A DNA stretch of 52,817 nt from Irineochytrium annulatum (lineage: Eukaryota > Chytridiomycota > Chytridiomycetes > Chytridiales > Chytridiaceae). The translations under genes and the position numbers were made by a program. The stretch's first letter is position 1; every line of letters starts with the position of its first letter. The stretch is from assembly GCA_027600665.1 (NCBI GenBank), contig JADGJL010000057.1, forward strand, positions 1-52,817. Reading direction: 5' to 3'. The notes below the pieces were generated by a model that saw only the letters and a list, made by a program, of their open reading frames with translations, made no database searches and had not been told where the DNA came from. Positions 32,369 to 43,941 of the stretch are shown one piece after another.

Positions 32369-34453
32369 CTAGACAACTCGTAAGCGACATCCAATCACAT
32401 CAAAAGCGATCCTCACCCCAAGCCCCTCCATCAACATCGCAACGGGGACCTCCGACCCCGCTCCGCGTATCAGCAGGTTGACGTCCTCTAGATCCGAGAG
32501 CGGGACGCTGGTGTTGATGTAGAGCAAACCGGCGGCCGGGTCGATACCGCGAATGAGGCCCAGGCCGATGCAGTTGAGAGTGCGGGGTTGGAGAGGGACG
32601 GTCGGTGGTATGACGCGCAATGCAGTCGGAGGTTCGGCGTGCTGGAAAACACGTTAGCGTTGTCTCGCAAAAGGGGCGTTTCTACCACGTCGGCACCCTC
32701 ATATCTCCGAGTGTCCCTAACGAGACCGACGACGGACCCGTTCAGGGCAAACAGCGTTTGACTCAGTGGAACCTGCCAACGTGCATGTCAGCCATGTCAC
32801 CAAGCTGTGGATACGCACCTCCATGTTCATGAAATGAACCCTAACGTGGGCGAAAGGCACCCGAAACGGTACGCGTTGCGGGCCTATCCCACCAAAATCC
32901 CACATAGCGCCCGTCGGCTCCGCGCCCAGCGTTGGGTCCAACGGGCATGGCGCGTCGCGGCGCCGTGCAAAGTGGAAGAGGGCAGAGAGAGATCGGAGGT
33001 CCGTGTTGTTAAACTTGCTCGACCTGCGTGTCAATCGTTGTGGATCTCAAGGGGGGGCGGACGTACCGCGCAAATGTGTCCTCGATCGCGGAGATGGAGA
33101 CGACGTCCACCGTGCCCACGGCCGTCACGCCGTCGAGCGCTATGTTCTTGCTTTGGCTTGCTGTCACACTAGGCGCGAAGTTGAGCTGGGCGACGTGCGA
33201 GGGCGTGATGTGTCGTACGACGTGCACGAGGAGGTCATAACCCATCGCTGTCATCAACTATCAACTTACAAAGATGCATGGACTCATACCTTTCACCCAC
33301 CCGTCCGTATTAATCACAAGCGGCACGTCTTCACCCTGCAGCTCGGACACGTAATGATCGTAGAGGGTCTCCAGGCACGCGACGTACCAGTCCGGGTCGC
33401 CCTTGGGCGTGGTGGCGCCAACGTAGAGGCTCCGGTGCGGTTTCACGAGGTGTGTGAATGAGGGGCCTGAATTTTGTTGAGTTATTAAGGGAAGGGGAGA
33501 AGGGGCCAGACCTACGAGGGGTTTGTCGATGACGTGGAGGGAGACGACGCCGGATGGCGTGAATTCGGGCTGGCCGAGGTCGCAGTCAAGGAAGGCGACG
33601 CGTGGGTGTCTATGAAATTGTTAGTGGGACGTCGTGGTGAGATGTGATTGTACCGAGACAGCAGGGAGTTTGTAAGGTATCGGGAGAAGGTGGACTTGCC
33701 GACGCCTTTACTGCCGACGACACATACTACGGAGCGAGCGTCTGTAGAATGGTTATGGTTGAAACCGGGGTGAAAGATGAAAAGCCCATTTGCCTAGTTC
33801 CAGAATGTTGTCGCAGAATTGTATCCAGTCGTCCGGTATTTCGGTGAGTCTGAAGCCGTGGTGGGTTTGATCCTGTACCAAATAAAAGCCGTCCACACCT
33901 AGTTTTGGTAACCCCTCGTTCTGATGCTATCAAAGTAAGTTTAGATTAGTAGGCTTTACGAGGACTATACAACACACCGGTGTAAACAAGTCTTTGAATA
34001 TCGGCTGCATCTTCTCAACATCTCGAGCTCCAGGCTTCAATGGTTTTATGGCAAACACAACGTCGGCATCCTTGCACAAGTTTGCCGCCAACGCACGCAG
34101 CTCCTTCACCACATCCTCCATCCCCTCCTCATTCATCGAGATAACAATCTGACCCGCCTTCCTCGTCCACTTCCCAGGCGCCGCCAGCGCCGTGACGCTT
34201 AACAGGCTCGACGATCTTGGCGAGTACATCGGCCAGAAGCGCAGGTCCCCGGGGCTCGGCACAAAACCCCGCCTCTTGTCGTCCTTCCTCGTCACGGCGG
34301 CGGATAGCGCGGGGCTCGCGGAGAAGGTTTGGCCCATGACGGAGACGGAGCCGACCACGGGGCAGATGGATGCCGAGCCAAGGAAGTGGAAAGACTTGCG
34401 TACGTTTAAGGAACGTATATTGATAAAAGCAAATCTACCTCGCCTGCCATCAT
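32369..34453 (-). CDS. GRC3: GRC3/NOL9 polynucleotide 5'-hydroxyl kinase
   Basis: Kinase that phosphorylates 5'-OH RNA ends in ITS2 processing during pre-rRNA maturation, working with the LAS1 nuclease in the nucleolus. Exon 1 is tiny (MMAGE, ATG at 34453) and joins SFHFLGSASICPVVGSVSVM. N-terminal domain: MYSPRSSSLLSVTAL, MQPIFKDLFTP. Kinase core: DDWIQFCDNILEL, Walker A GSKGVGKST, Walker B FLDCDLGQPEFTPSG, VINTDGWVK and YDLLVHVVRHITPSHVAQL. C-terminal domain: VPFAHVRVHFMNMEV and CIGLGLIRGIDPAAGLLYI, ending RLRVV at 32369. About nine exons. Intron 33793-33742 has a GC donor (CTAG|GCAAAT), needed to keep the P-loop in frame. The start codon overlaps an opposite-strand ATG at 34452. Confidence 0.92.
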
Positions 34454-34531
34454 GGCCACCAGCGACATCCCACTCCCAACAGAGACCCTGTCGGCCGACG
34501 CGACGAAGCTGGGAGCACTTCGACTACATGA

Positions 34532-34747
34532 TCAAATTAACACCTTAAATGCGCGTCTCCTGCCGCACCGGTAAGACTTCGCGGGGCGCAAGCGGGGGGA
34601 CCGGTCGTCCCGCGCGGGCTCCTCGGTCACCTGTTTTGACGGCTCCAGCTTCTGCACGCTGAATCCGCCGTTCCCATTCCTGTCGACCTTCTTCCGCTTG
34701 ATGGCCCGCAACGCGTTGAACTGGTTGCTGCTCTCGCTCTTCTTCAT
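34532..34747 (-). CDS. Small basic ORF, possible gene
   Basis: 71 codons from ATG 34747: MKKSESSNQFNALRAIKRKK, then VDRNGNGGFSVQKLEPSK and an Arg-rich end. Codons are strongly purine-first with G or C in third position, as in neighbouring genes, which favours this strand. The frame continues upstream to about 34830 without ATG, so an upstream exon is possible. The composition recalls small nucleolar proteins, but I recognise no family. The opposite strand has a competing start at 34452 (MATSDIPLPTETLSADATKL, 40 codons ending at a GTAAG donor-like site) that overlaps it by about 40 bp. Confidence 0.35.
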   Translation of the reverse strand: MKKSESSNQFNALRAIKRKKVDRNGNGGFSVQKLEPSKQVTEEPARDDRSPRLRPAKSYRCGRRRAFKVLI

Positions 34748-34822
34748 CCTCAAATTCTCAAGCCGCCAGACGACAAAAAATCTACAAGCCTTTAACTTGA
34801 ACAAGCCACCACGAATGGCCAG

Positions 34823-36974
34823 ATGAGCGAAGGTGACAACCCTCAGAATGAGTGAGTAGCTGGATCTAGCTCCCGGCGGATCCCTGATTATTCGAAAGGA
34901 TTCTGGCGGCAGCGAGAGATCATCAGTACGTCGGGCTGCAGAACAGGGCCATTCGGGCGACGGAGGACGTTTTTAACCATAAGGACGAGCAGTTGAAGGA
35001 TGTGAGTAGATAAGAGGAACGCGAAGGAAGAGTTAATGCCCAAAAAAAAAATTTGGGGACGATAGGATATTATAAGGATGATCGTGCAGTATCTGGGAGA
35101 TGAGGGATACATGGCCTCAAAGCTGACCGTGTTGGATGAGGCGAACGTAAAGTGGCACGAGAGGGATGAGAGGCAAGCGGACGTGAAGCGGATAAAGAAA
35201 GCCATTCTTGGTTTGTGCTGACGTTTTGTCACGAGTTTTGGAGGTTTTATGTTAATATTATATTTAGATGGCGATTGGCCGGAAGTCGACAGGCTCTGCT
35301 CGAAGCCCATCGTCAAGAACCAGAAGTGGCTTCTCTACGCCATGTACAAGCAGCAATACCTTGAATACATCGAGCATCACGAGATTCAAAAGGTATTCGA
35401 ATCCCCGGCGCGTACCGTTATTTATTCAGTCAAAGGCTTTTACACACCTAAACAAACGGATTAAACCCCTGGAGCACATGCAAACAACACCGCAAGAATT
35501 TCGCGACCTCTGCTACCTCCTCACAGCAAAATCCGTTAGCGACGTCCCATCATTTCGGAATTGGGAAGGGATTGGACCGTCAAGGTAAGCTCAATCAACT
35601 ATTGTACGGACCGCTTACGCTTGTCGGAGAGAGAAGCTCGTCAAGCAGTTCCAGAACATCCTTGACGTCGAGAGCGCCGAGAGGGATGGGGGCAACCTCG
35701 TGCCGCCGCATCGCTTGCTCACGTTATTGAGACAGGCCGTCGCCTATCAGATCGAGTTCTCGAGATATCATCCCCGGATTGCGCCGCGGATTACGACGTG
35801 AGTGCTATTGTAGCGCGGCTAAGGCTCACGTATTGTATTGTAGATTGCTGCAGGATTACGCCTCCGTCATTATACCCAACGCGGTGCGGAACACATATTT
35901 TGGCCACAAGGGCAACGTTAAATGCGTCGATTTCGTCGGCGAGCAGGGTCTTAGCGTAATATCCGGGTCCAGGTATTTTGCTTGATCCCACCCCCGCTTA
36001 TTCACCCTGTTTTGCAGCGACAACATCTGTCGGATATGGGACACGGAGACGGCCGAATGCCAGGGTGTGCTCGAGGGCCATTCGTCCCGGATATGGGACG
36101 TGGCCTCGAACAAGGCCGGCACGACTGTGGCAACAGCGTCTGGGGACGGGGTCGTGAAGCTATGGGATGTCAAGTCGGCGAAGATGCCGTGCACTACGAC
36201 ACTGGCGGGATCGACGGGGGATGTATATTCCGTCAAGTTCCATCCGGGAGGGGTGAGAACACTTAATAAGGCCCCAGATCCCTTATTGGTATAGGAACAT
36301 CTTGCGACGGGTGGATATGACAAGATTGTGCGGTTCTATGATATCGAGCGGGGTATCGTCATCAAGACGTTCACGGGCCATCAGGCGGCGGTAACGCGGA
36401 TTATTTTCTCGCCCTTGGGAAATCTCATCGTGAGCGGGAGCAAGGACAACACCATCAAATTTTGGGATATCGTTTCCGGTAACCCCTTACTTCTTCCTCG
36501 TGAGTTGACGGTGGACTAGGGCTGTGCATCAAGACCATATCGTCGCATCTTGGGGAGGTGACGTCGGTCGAGATGAGTGCCAACGGGCTCCATTTGCTGT
36601 CGAGCTCGAAGGACAATTCGAACAGGCTTTGGGATGTTCGATCGACGAGGATGATGCGAAGATTTAAGGGCCATCAGAACACGTCGAAAAATTTCATTAG
36701 GGCCGGGTTTGCGGGAGACTCGCTCATTGTTGGAGGATCAGAAGTGTGATTGCTCTGATCAATGAGTAGCTAACCCTATTATCTTTAGGACGGCATCGTC
36801 CACGTGTGGGATGCGGATAAGGGAACCCTGCTATCGCGGCTGAGGGGTCATACGGGGATTGTTTACTCGGCCGTCTGGAACTCGTCGCAGAGCCTGCTGG
36901 TCAGCGCGTCGGATGATCGGACGTTGAAGAGCTGGTGGTTTGACGAGAAGCAGTTTGATGAAGGGCTTAGATAG
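34823..36974 (+). CDS. LisH-CTLH-WD40 repeat protein (SMU1/WDR26-like)
   Basis: Multi-exon gene from ATG 34823 (MSEGDNPQN). The LisH motif is IIRMIVQYLGDEGYMASKL. The CTLH region reads KRIKKAILDGDWPEVDRLC, QYLEYIEHHEIQKAF and NKRIKPLEHMQTTPQEFRDL, followed by LVPPHRLLTLLRQAVAYQIE, which resembles the SMU1 segment PPSRLMALLGQAL. Seven or so WD40 blades follow (HKGNVKCVDF, GHSSRIWDVASNKAGT, GDGVVKLWDVKSAKM, HQAAVTRIIFSPLGN, KDNTIKFWDI, GHTGIVYSAVWNSSQ, ending DDRTLKSWWF). SMU1 acts in splicing, WDR26 in the CTLH ubiquitin ligase; the sequence does not decide between them and may be a separate fungal/protist subfamily. A beta-propeller scaffold either way. Confidence 0.85.
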
Positions 36975-37169
36975 TTTCCCCAGCATCACCTGATATGATG
37001 CATTGCACGTTTGTTATAGTGATTTTATGTACTTATAGTCTTTGTCCATATATCTTATGAATGGAGCTGCTCAAAGTGTATCTCGTTGGCGTGATCACTG
37101 GAGTACCGGTGGTGTAAGGTCTTTTGACAAGGATTAGATTTTGATTCACGGCCGTCAAACATCGCTGGT

Positions 37170-40100
37170 ATGCGGCCGAAGAGGGAGGGGAAGGAGGGCA
37201 TCTCTCTAGCGAGGCTGAAGGAGATTGCGGCCCTCGCTTCGGCATCATCCAAGTCTACCTCGGCCGGCCCCGCCGATATCTCGAAGGGTCGAAGAGCAGC
37301 CAGCAACGAGGTCACAGTGACCATTCGGAGCACCTCCATCCACGCCGGGTCGTCGGGCTCGAGGAATGCGACGTCGTCTGTCGTGAGCGACACTCGGAAG
37401 AAGCTTCTGCCGCCGTCATCATCGCCGACTACGATGCGGATGAGCAAGGCCATCTCGAAGCCCGAGGCATTCCCAGATTCGGATGAAGAACACGATCTGA
37501 ACGACTACGTGGACGAGTACGAGGAGGATGACGACGGGATGGAGTTGGACGAGGAGTTTGTGGCCGAGCTGGAGGGGGGACAGCCGGCTATCAACTCCGA
37601 TGATGAGAACGACGAAGGCATTGAGGAAACGCGGGAGAAGGCGTACATGCGGTCGGCGGGTATACGTGACGGGTTTGATTCGGAAGACTACGAGGCGTAT
37701 GATGCCATCGGTGGCGCCCACGGGAAGGATGACGATGCGGGCAGCGTCAATGGTGTATTTGAAAAAGGGATCTCGACGGGACATAGGAAGCTGTCGTGCT
37801 CGTCGGCGTCGTCGTCTTCTGGTAGCACTGCATTTATCGCGGAGGAGGCGGATGGAAGGTTTGTGTAGGTTGCTTTCGATTTACTTTAACTGGTTGATAG
37901 GACGTTAAACTCCGTATCTGATGATCATCTGGTGGACGGGGAGGAGGCGTACGAATTGGAGGAAGACGAATTGCCACAGCGGCCTCATACCGGGATGACT
38001 TTGGTCTGTGAGCCCATCATCCCAAAATCAATCTCCCTCGAATCCTCCGCTAGCAACGCATCCACGCAATCACAGTCCGGCGTCGCGAGGCCGAAGGAAC
38101 TGACGGTGCAGAATGTGCCGCGCAACAACGGGAAAGAAGCCGACGGCGGCGGCACGATAACCGATGTGGATGACCTCGCCTCAGTCTTGAAGGAGTGGGC
38201 GGACGATTTCGACAAAGTCATTGAGGGCTTTTTCTCCAAGAACAAGCTGTTCGACCTTCTGGGGCTCTGGATGATGATACTGATACTGGACGCTTCCTTT
38301 GCGTCTCCGACACGCATTGAGTGGCTCGGGTTTTGCGTATTGAGCCTGTCGCCCTTCCAGCGGACTCTGCGGACGTCCCTGAAGGCCGTTCTGTCGCTCA
38401 CGCTGTTCTACCTGGTGTCGGATTTGCTGCTGTTCCTGATCATGAAATCGATTGCGCTGCCCAGGCTGCTACCGACCGTCGCGAACATGATCGTTTACGG
38501 TCACGTAATCGGATGCATACGAGGGCTGGATCCCATGTCGTGGGGGCTGTGGGGGTCTCTGATCGCCGTGGACGTGTTCGCGAAGGATCCTCCCGTTGGC
38601 GAGGTGGAGTCTTTACCAGCCGTACATTGCATATCGTACGGGTTTTATTTGTTCATGAGCGAGGTCCTGACGGTGTTGATGGAGTATCGGAATGAACGGC
38701 TGGCATCTAACGATCTGGTGAATGGGGAGCTAAGGATATACCCGTCGTCGCTCATGGCCAACTCGTATCCGAACGCGGGCAGGGTAGTTGGCGGCGCGGT
38801 TGCGACGGGACGGACGACGATGTACGAGGGCGCGGCGGGGCTTGTGCGATGCGGGGGCGCGGAAGCGGGGGATAGGAACTTAACGACGGAACCAACTTCA
38901 CCATCATCATCGACCTCGTCATCCGATACCGCCATTTACTACTACTCAAACCACTACGACACCGCTAACCGCTTCGAGCTCTGCGTCGACAGCATCACAA
39001 AGGACTCAGTCAGCCTTTCTTGGAGCCTTCCGCAGTCGCTCATCGTCACCCTGTGCTCCTACGCCGAGGTACATCCGCCACCCGGGATGAACGGGGCCGC
39101 GCACAACACCGTCCGGCCGCCGCCGCCCGTCGTCGCGCCTATATCTTTACCGAACGGGGTCAATCGAACGACCCTGCCGCAGCAGAACGCCGGGGGTCCG
39201 CGGGGGCCCGCCGTCGAGGTCGTCCCCGTTGCGTCGGGCGGAAGCCTGGTCCTGCCGCCCGTGCCGCCCCTAACGGCGTCGACAACGTTAACGGCGAGGG
39301 ATGTGGTCGTCACCGTAGATGGGGTCGAGTGGAGCGGGAGCAAAGTGTCGGCGTCAATGCCACAAGGGACAGTTTGCATCACCGGGTTGCAACCGGACAA
39401 AGACTGCGAGATCATTCTGTGGATTCGTGGGTACGGGAGCACGCCGGTTTGGATCTGCCCGTCGCGCAAGAGTGGTGAGCTGTCGGGATTTTTGTTGAAT
39501 GCAACGATATTTACCGTTGTATTAGGTGGCACGGAACTCCGCGTCTCACGAGTCACGAAGCGGACGCCGGATCAAGTAGCAGCGGGCCCTGTAATGCAGC
39601 AGCAACAACAACACCAACAGCCGCAGCAGATCGCTGCGCCGGCGCCAACGATATTGTCCTCGTTAGAAATCAAACGCGCGAAGCTCTTGTCCCTCCAGTC
39701 CCAGCTTGAGGGTTCGCTGGAGGAACGTAAGCTCTCTCACGCTATGCTGAAGAAGCTCCGCCGCGATTTCGCCCGCACACTCGCTCACCTCCGATCCGAG
39801 ATCGATACGCTTAAGCGTTTGATGGCCAAGGACGCCTCAATTGAGGCTAAGAGCCGACAGCGCGTCCACTCCCTCATGGAGCTGATTAAGCAAGGGGATT
39901 CGACGCTGGTGGTCTTGGGTTCGGAGCTTGCCGATCTTGAGGGGAGGAGGGCGACGTTTGAGGGGGAGCTGCAAGGCGTGCGGCACGAGTGGGGTGGGCT
40001 GAAGGAGGGATTGAAGAAGTTAGAGAAGGCGCTAGGGAAGACTGTGGGATCGGTCGGGAAGCTGGTGGCCGGGCTCGAGGGCGAGATTAAGGGCATGATG

Positions 40101-40988
40101 AAGGACGTTGAGACGTGGAAGGCGGAGCTGGACAGGTGCAAGGAGGAGCTGAGGAGGACACAGGCCGAGGCCTTTGCCATCAGCGTCGCGTGCATTGGCG
40201 GGAATGGGAGCGGGAACGCTGCGGCAGTGGGGAGTGTGAAGGCGTCCGGCGGTAGCGGTGGCGGTGGCGCGGCTGCTAACGTCGAGAAGAATAAGAAGAG
40301 GCGGGAGGAGGCCGAGGAAGTCGAGACGTTGGAAAAGGACGTGGCGGTCGTGAGGGCCGCGTGCGAAGGCGCAAGGGACCGGAACTGGGAAGTCCGGAGG
40401 ACGGTTGAGGATGAGGTCCGCTTCAAGCACAAGCTACAGGAGGAGCTAAGGAGGGTGGAGGAGTGCTGCCTTAGGAGGGAGGCGGTCGCGGCGGCGGCCG
40501 CGTCAGCGGGTGACTCGCAGGTTTCCGGCGGGTGGCTCGGTGTCGGAAGAGGATTCGGAGGCATCCCTCACGCTGCGTGGGAGGACGGTCTCGGACTCGG
40601 GTTTCGACACCTCGGCAACCCGCTGGAGGAGCGGACCCCGCTTCGGTCTTACAGCCACCCCCCGGGTCATCCCGGCCTCTTGATGTCTCCTACGTCGGGA
40701 CAGGGGGATGTCGCCGCGACGCGGGCGTCCGCGCTGCTAGACAGCTTCGCGGACGACTTTCTGCTGAGAGGTGCGGCGATTTCACAGTCGGCGGCGAAGA
40801 TCAACCGGACGATCAACTCGGCTCTGGACCTGGACGGGTTGCTACCTCTTGATGCGCCACCGTCGACGATGCTTTTGGCGACAGCAGCTGAAGAGGTCAA
40901 GCGCGTGCTGAGCTCGCCCCCTACAACAGAGTCGTCGGTCGAGAACGAGGTAGACCGGGCCTGGGTGCCTCTCGTCAAGGGCGAGTGA
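37170..40988 (+). CDS. Unrecognised membrane protein with FN3-like domain and long coiled coil
   Basis: Exons 37170-37858 and 37901 onwards (42 bp intron), with a likely further 51 bp in-frame intron at 39475-39525 (GTGAGC...TTAG), give about 1,242 residues. Layout: Ser/Lys-rich start; very acidic segment at about 100-150 (YVDEYEEDDDGMELDEEF) and again near 240; two to three membrane segments at about 345-455 (LLGLWMMILILDASF, LKAVLSLTLFYLVSDLLLFL); a fibronectin-III-like domain at about 589-740 (FELCVDSITKDSVSLSWSLP, and after a Pro/Gly-rich insert TVCITGLQPDKDCEIILWI); a Gln/His tract; then about 280 residues of coiled coil (ILSSLEIKRAKLLSLQSQLE onwards); and a Ser/Gly-rich tail with SALLDSFADDFLL. 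It could tether a cytoskeletal or trafficking scaffold to a membrane. No family is assigned. Confidence 0.8.
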
Positions 40989-41220
40989 CACCAAGTCGGA
41001 GGCTGTTAGGAAGTAGACTGTTTTAGTTGAGGGCCTCGAGGCATCCTAGAATTGTATAAAACAAACATGCTTATCCGCTAAGAAAGGTTTTTGCGCTAAT
41101 CGGAAGCCTTGTCGCATGCACGCGGCAGCGCGTGGTGAAACTTCGCGTGTCTGGGGCTGTCAACTTCACGAATCTTCTTTCATCCGTCATCCTAATCGCT
41201 CCCCCTCCTCCACGTCCAGA

Positions 41221-43941
41221 TGAAGTTCGGCCAGCAGCTCGAGGAGGTGTCAGCGGAGCACGCGTGGAATTACTACTACATGTGAGTTGGGCTGGTCCGA
41301 GGACGAGGAACGACGGGTCTGGTTCAGCTGCGAGGATTCACAGTGTCGGGTCGACAGGGCAATTTAGGAAGCATTTGAGCGGAGCTGACCTTCTCCTTTG
41401 CTGATACGTTATCGCGGGACGAAACTGACTCTGATTGCATTATAGTGACTACAATGAGCTGAAGCGGGTTCTGAAGGAAAGGACGGCGTCTGGGAAATTC
41501 ACGGAGCAGGATGAGGCTGCATTTGTGGATGTCATGGAGCGCGAGCTGGAGAAGGTTTTTGTCATGTTGGGATCGCCAGACGAGCTGGTATAATTGTTGA
41601 CATTGGGTTCGTTTCCAGGTGGCTTCGTTCCGCCAAATGAAGGGGGACGAGCTCTCGCGCCGCGTGGACCGGTGTGAGACTGGGGTGTTGGCGATAGTGA
41701 ACAAAAAGCCGCCGTTTAGTGACGAGGATGAGAACCGGTTGAAGGCGTTCAAAAACGACGTGGATTTGATCACCGGAGAAGTAACCGAGCTTGAACGCTA
41801 CTCCCGCACCAATTACACCGGCTTTATGAAGGTATTTGTGGACACTTTGTGACGAGGACCCACTGACATGCCGGTGATAGATTTTGAAAAAGCATGATAA
41901 ACGCACTCAGTACCAATTGAAGCCAATGTTTTTGGTCCGCATGAACGCCCGCCCATTTTTCAAAGAGTCGGTCGATCACTTAATTGTGAGGCTTTCGCAC
42001 ATTCTCGAGATGATGCGCGTACGGAAGCCGCTGCCGTTGCTTATGAACGGCATGCGTGGGACGCCGAGGCCGGGTGTGCAGAGTGATTTTCAACGGAAAA
42101 CAAAGAAGTATTGGGTGCGGATTGGTGAGGCTTCCAAACCGCAAGTGGAGTCGCTGATGCTTGCTATTAGAGGACGTCACGAGTGTTAAATGCGAAATTC
42201 TGAAGCATTTGCCGGTGCTCATTGTGAACGGGAAAGGGGGCACGGAGCCAAGCCCGGCCGTTTCCTCTGTATATCTTGACAACAGTGATTTCGATCTGTA
42301 CACATCACGCGTCGATAAGAGGGACGGAGGAGAGGTAATTGTCGCTCGCTAATGTCGCCTTGTAATCATTTGCAAATTGGTATAAGGCTGTTCGATTACG
42401 GTGGTACGGTAACATGGATACGAACGAGATTTATGTCGAACGGAAAATACATCATGATCTCTCGTCAACCGAGACGTCAACGAAGTCGCGCTTCTCATTA
42501 AAAGAAAAATACGTCAACTCGTATCTGAAGGGGACCTACAAAGCGGCGGATCTCGTGAAGAAAGTTCGCGAACGAGGCGGTCGCACGGAGCAGCAAATCG
42601 ACGACCTTGTTTCTCTCGCGACGGAAATTCAGCAGAAGATCCTCACGAGGAAGCTAAAGCCTGTTTTGCGCACGTTTTACAACCGGACGGCTTTCCAAAT
42701 CCCCGGCGACTCAAAGGTCCGCCTTTCCCTCGACACCGACCTGACCTTCATCCGCGAGGACAACTTCGACCGTGACCGGTCCGGGGCGAACTGGAGGCGT
42801 ATCGATTGCGGAGTGACCACACCCTTTGACTACCTTCCAAAGGGCGACGTAAGCACGTTCCCCTTCGCCATCCTCGAGATTAAGGTGGAGGAGAGCGAAC
42901 CGGAGTGGGTGAACGAGATCCTTAAGCACCCGGGCGTGACGGAAATGAACTCGTTCTCAAAATTCGTCCACGGCGTCGCCGTCCTCCTCGACACTCGCGT
43001 TACCATTCTCCCGTTTTGGTTAAACGCAGTCGAGCTAGGCGGCACGACACCCATGCAGCTGGAGAAGGGCAAGGCGAAGTCCATCGCGGGGGCGACGGAT
43101 CACGACGACGAGCTAACTGTCGCCGTTTCATCGCGGCGTGGGGACCACACGATTGACATGGAAGGGCCTGGGAACGTTATCGATAGCGTGTCGTCCACTA
43201 ACGCTGCGAGGCGGCGCGCGGCCGCAGGGAAGACGGACGAGACGACGCCGCTTCTCGCTGGCCCGTCATCGTCGTCCGCGGCCGCGCCGCGAGGGGACGT
43301 GCACCCGACGTCGACGACGTGGTGGGCTTGGTGGTCGCAGGTTGGGAAGCAGCAGCACTCGACCCCGGGCGGTGGGAGGCCTAACGGGCCGGCACCCGTT
43401 GTGGGGCCGGACGGGAAGGCGTTGCCGCCGAATAAGAGGATCGCGCTGCCGGTGCGGGTGGAGCCCAAGGTTTTCTTCGCGAACGAGAGGACGTTCTTAT
43501 CGTGGCTACATTGTAAGAGTTGATTTTTTTGTTTCTTTACGGGGTATGGTTCTCATCCATGGCTACAGTTTCTATCGTATTAGGAGGTCTTGCGCTTGGT
43601 CTTTTAAACTTCGGTGACCGCGTTGGTCAGATCTCGGGTTTGATGTTTACTTTAATTGCGATGTTGTTCATGGTAGGAAATCTTAGTTGGACGGGTTGTG
43701 AATTTGACGCATTTCTCGTGCAAACTTAGGTATACAGCCTCTTCTTGTATCAATGGCGCGCCCAGAAGATCCGCAACCGCGACCCTGGTCCGTACGACGA
43801 TCTCGTCGGGCCAACCGTTCTTGTTGTAGTATTATGTAAGTTACTTAAGACTCTCCGGCCGATTTCTAACTAATTATTTTAGTCTGCGCCGTGTCCATCA
43901 ACTTCTACTTAAAGTTTTCGACGGATAACAAAGTCTTCTAA
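41221..43941 (+). CDS. VTC4: VTC4-like polyphosphate polymerase subunit (SPX-VTC-DUF202)
   Basis: The vacuolar transporter chaperone complex makes polyphosphate from ATP and moves it into vacuoles. Exons start [20 protein letters not shown] joined to [13 protein letters not shown]. The SPX domain contains the basic-surface helix [20 protein letters not shown] and ILKKHDKRT (inositol-pyrophosphate site). The VTC catalytic domain has [53 protein letters not shown] and FSKFVHG. Presence of the RxRWY arginines, the ERK lysine, the Glu in LEIKVE and the FSKF lysine favours the catalytic VTC4 type over VTC2/3. After the core is a low-complexity insert of about 130 residues ([17 protein letters not shown]). 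The C-terminal DUF202 membrane region follows: [53 protein letters not shown]. Confidence 0.93.

Noticed and set aside
39785..40564. Minus-strand Ser/Pro-rich ORF
   Set aside because: Antisense of the coiled-coil part of the 37170-40988 gene; Ser/Leu bias is what antisense of Glu/Lys codons gives.
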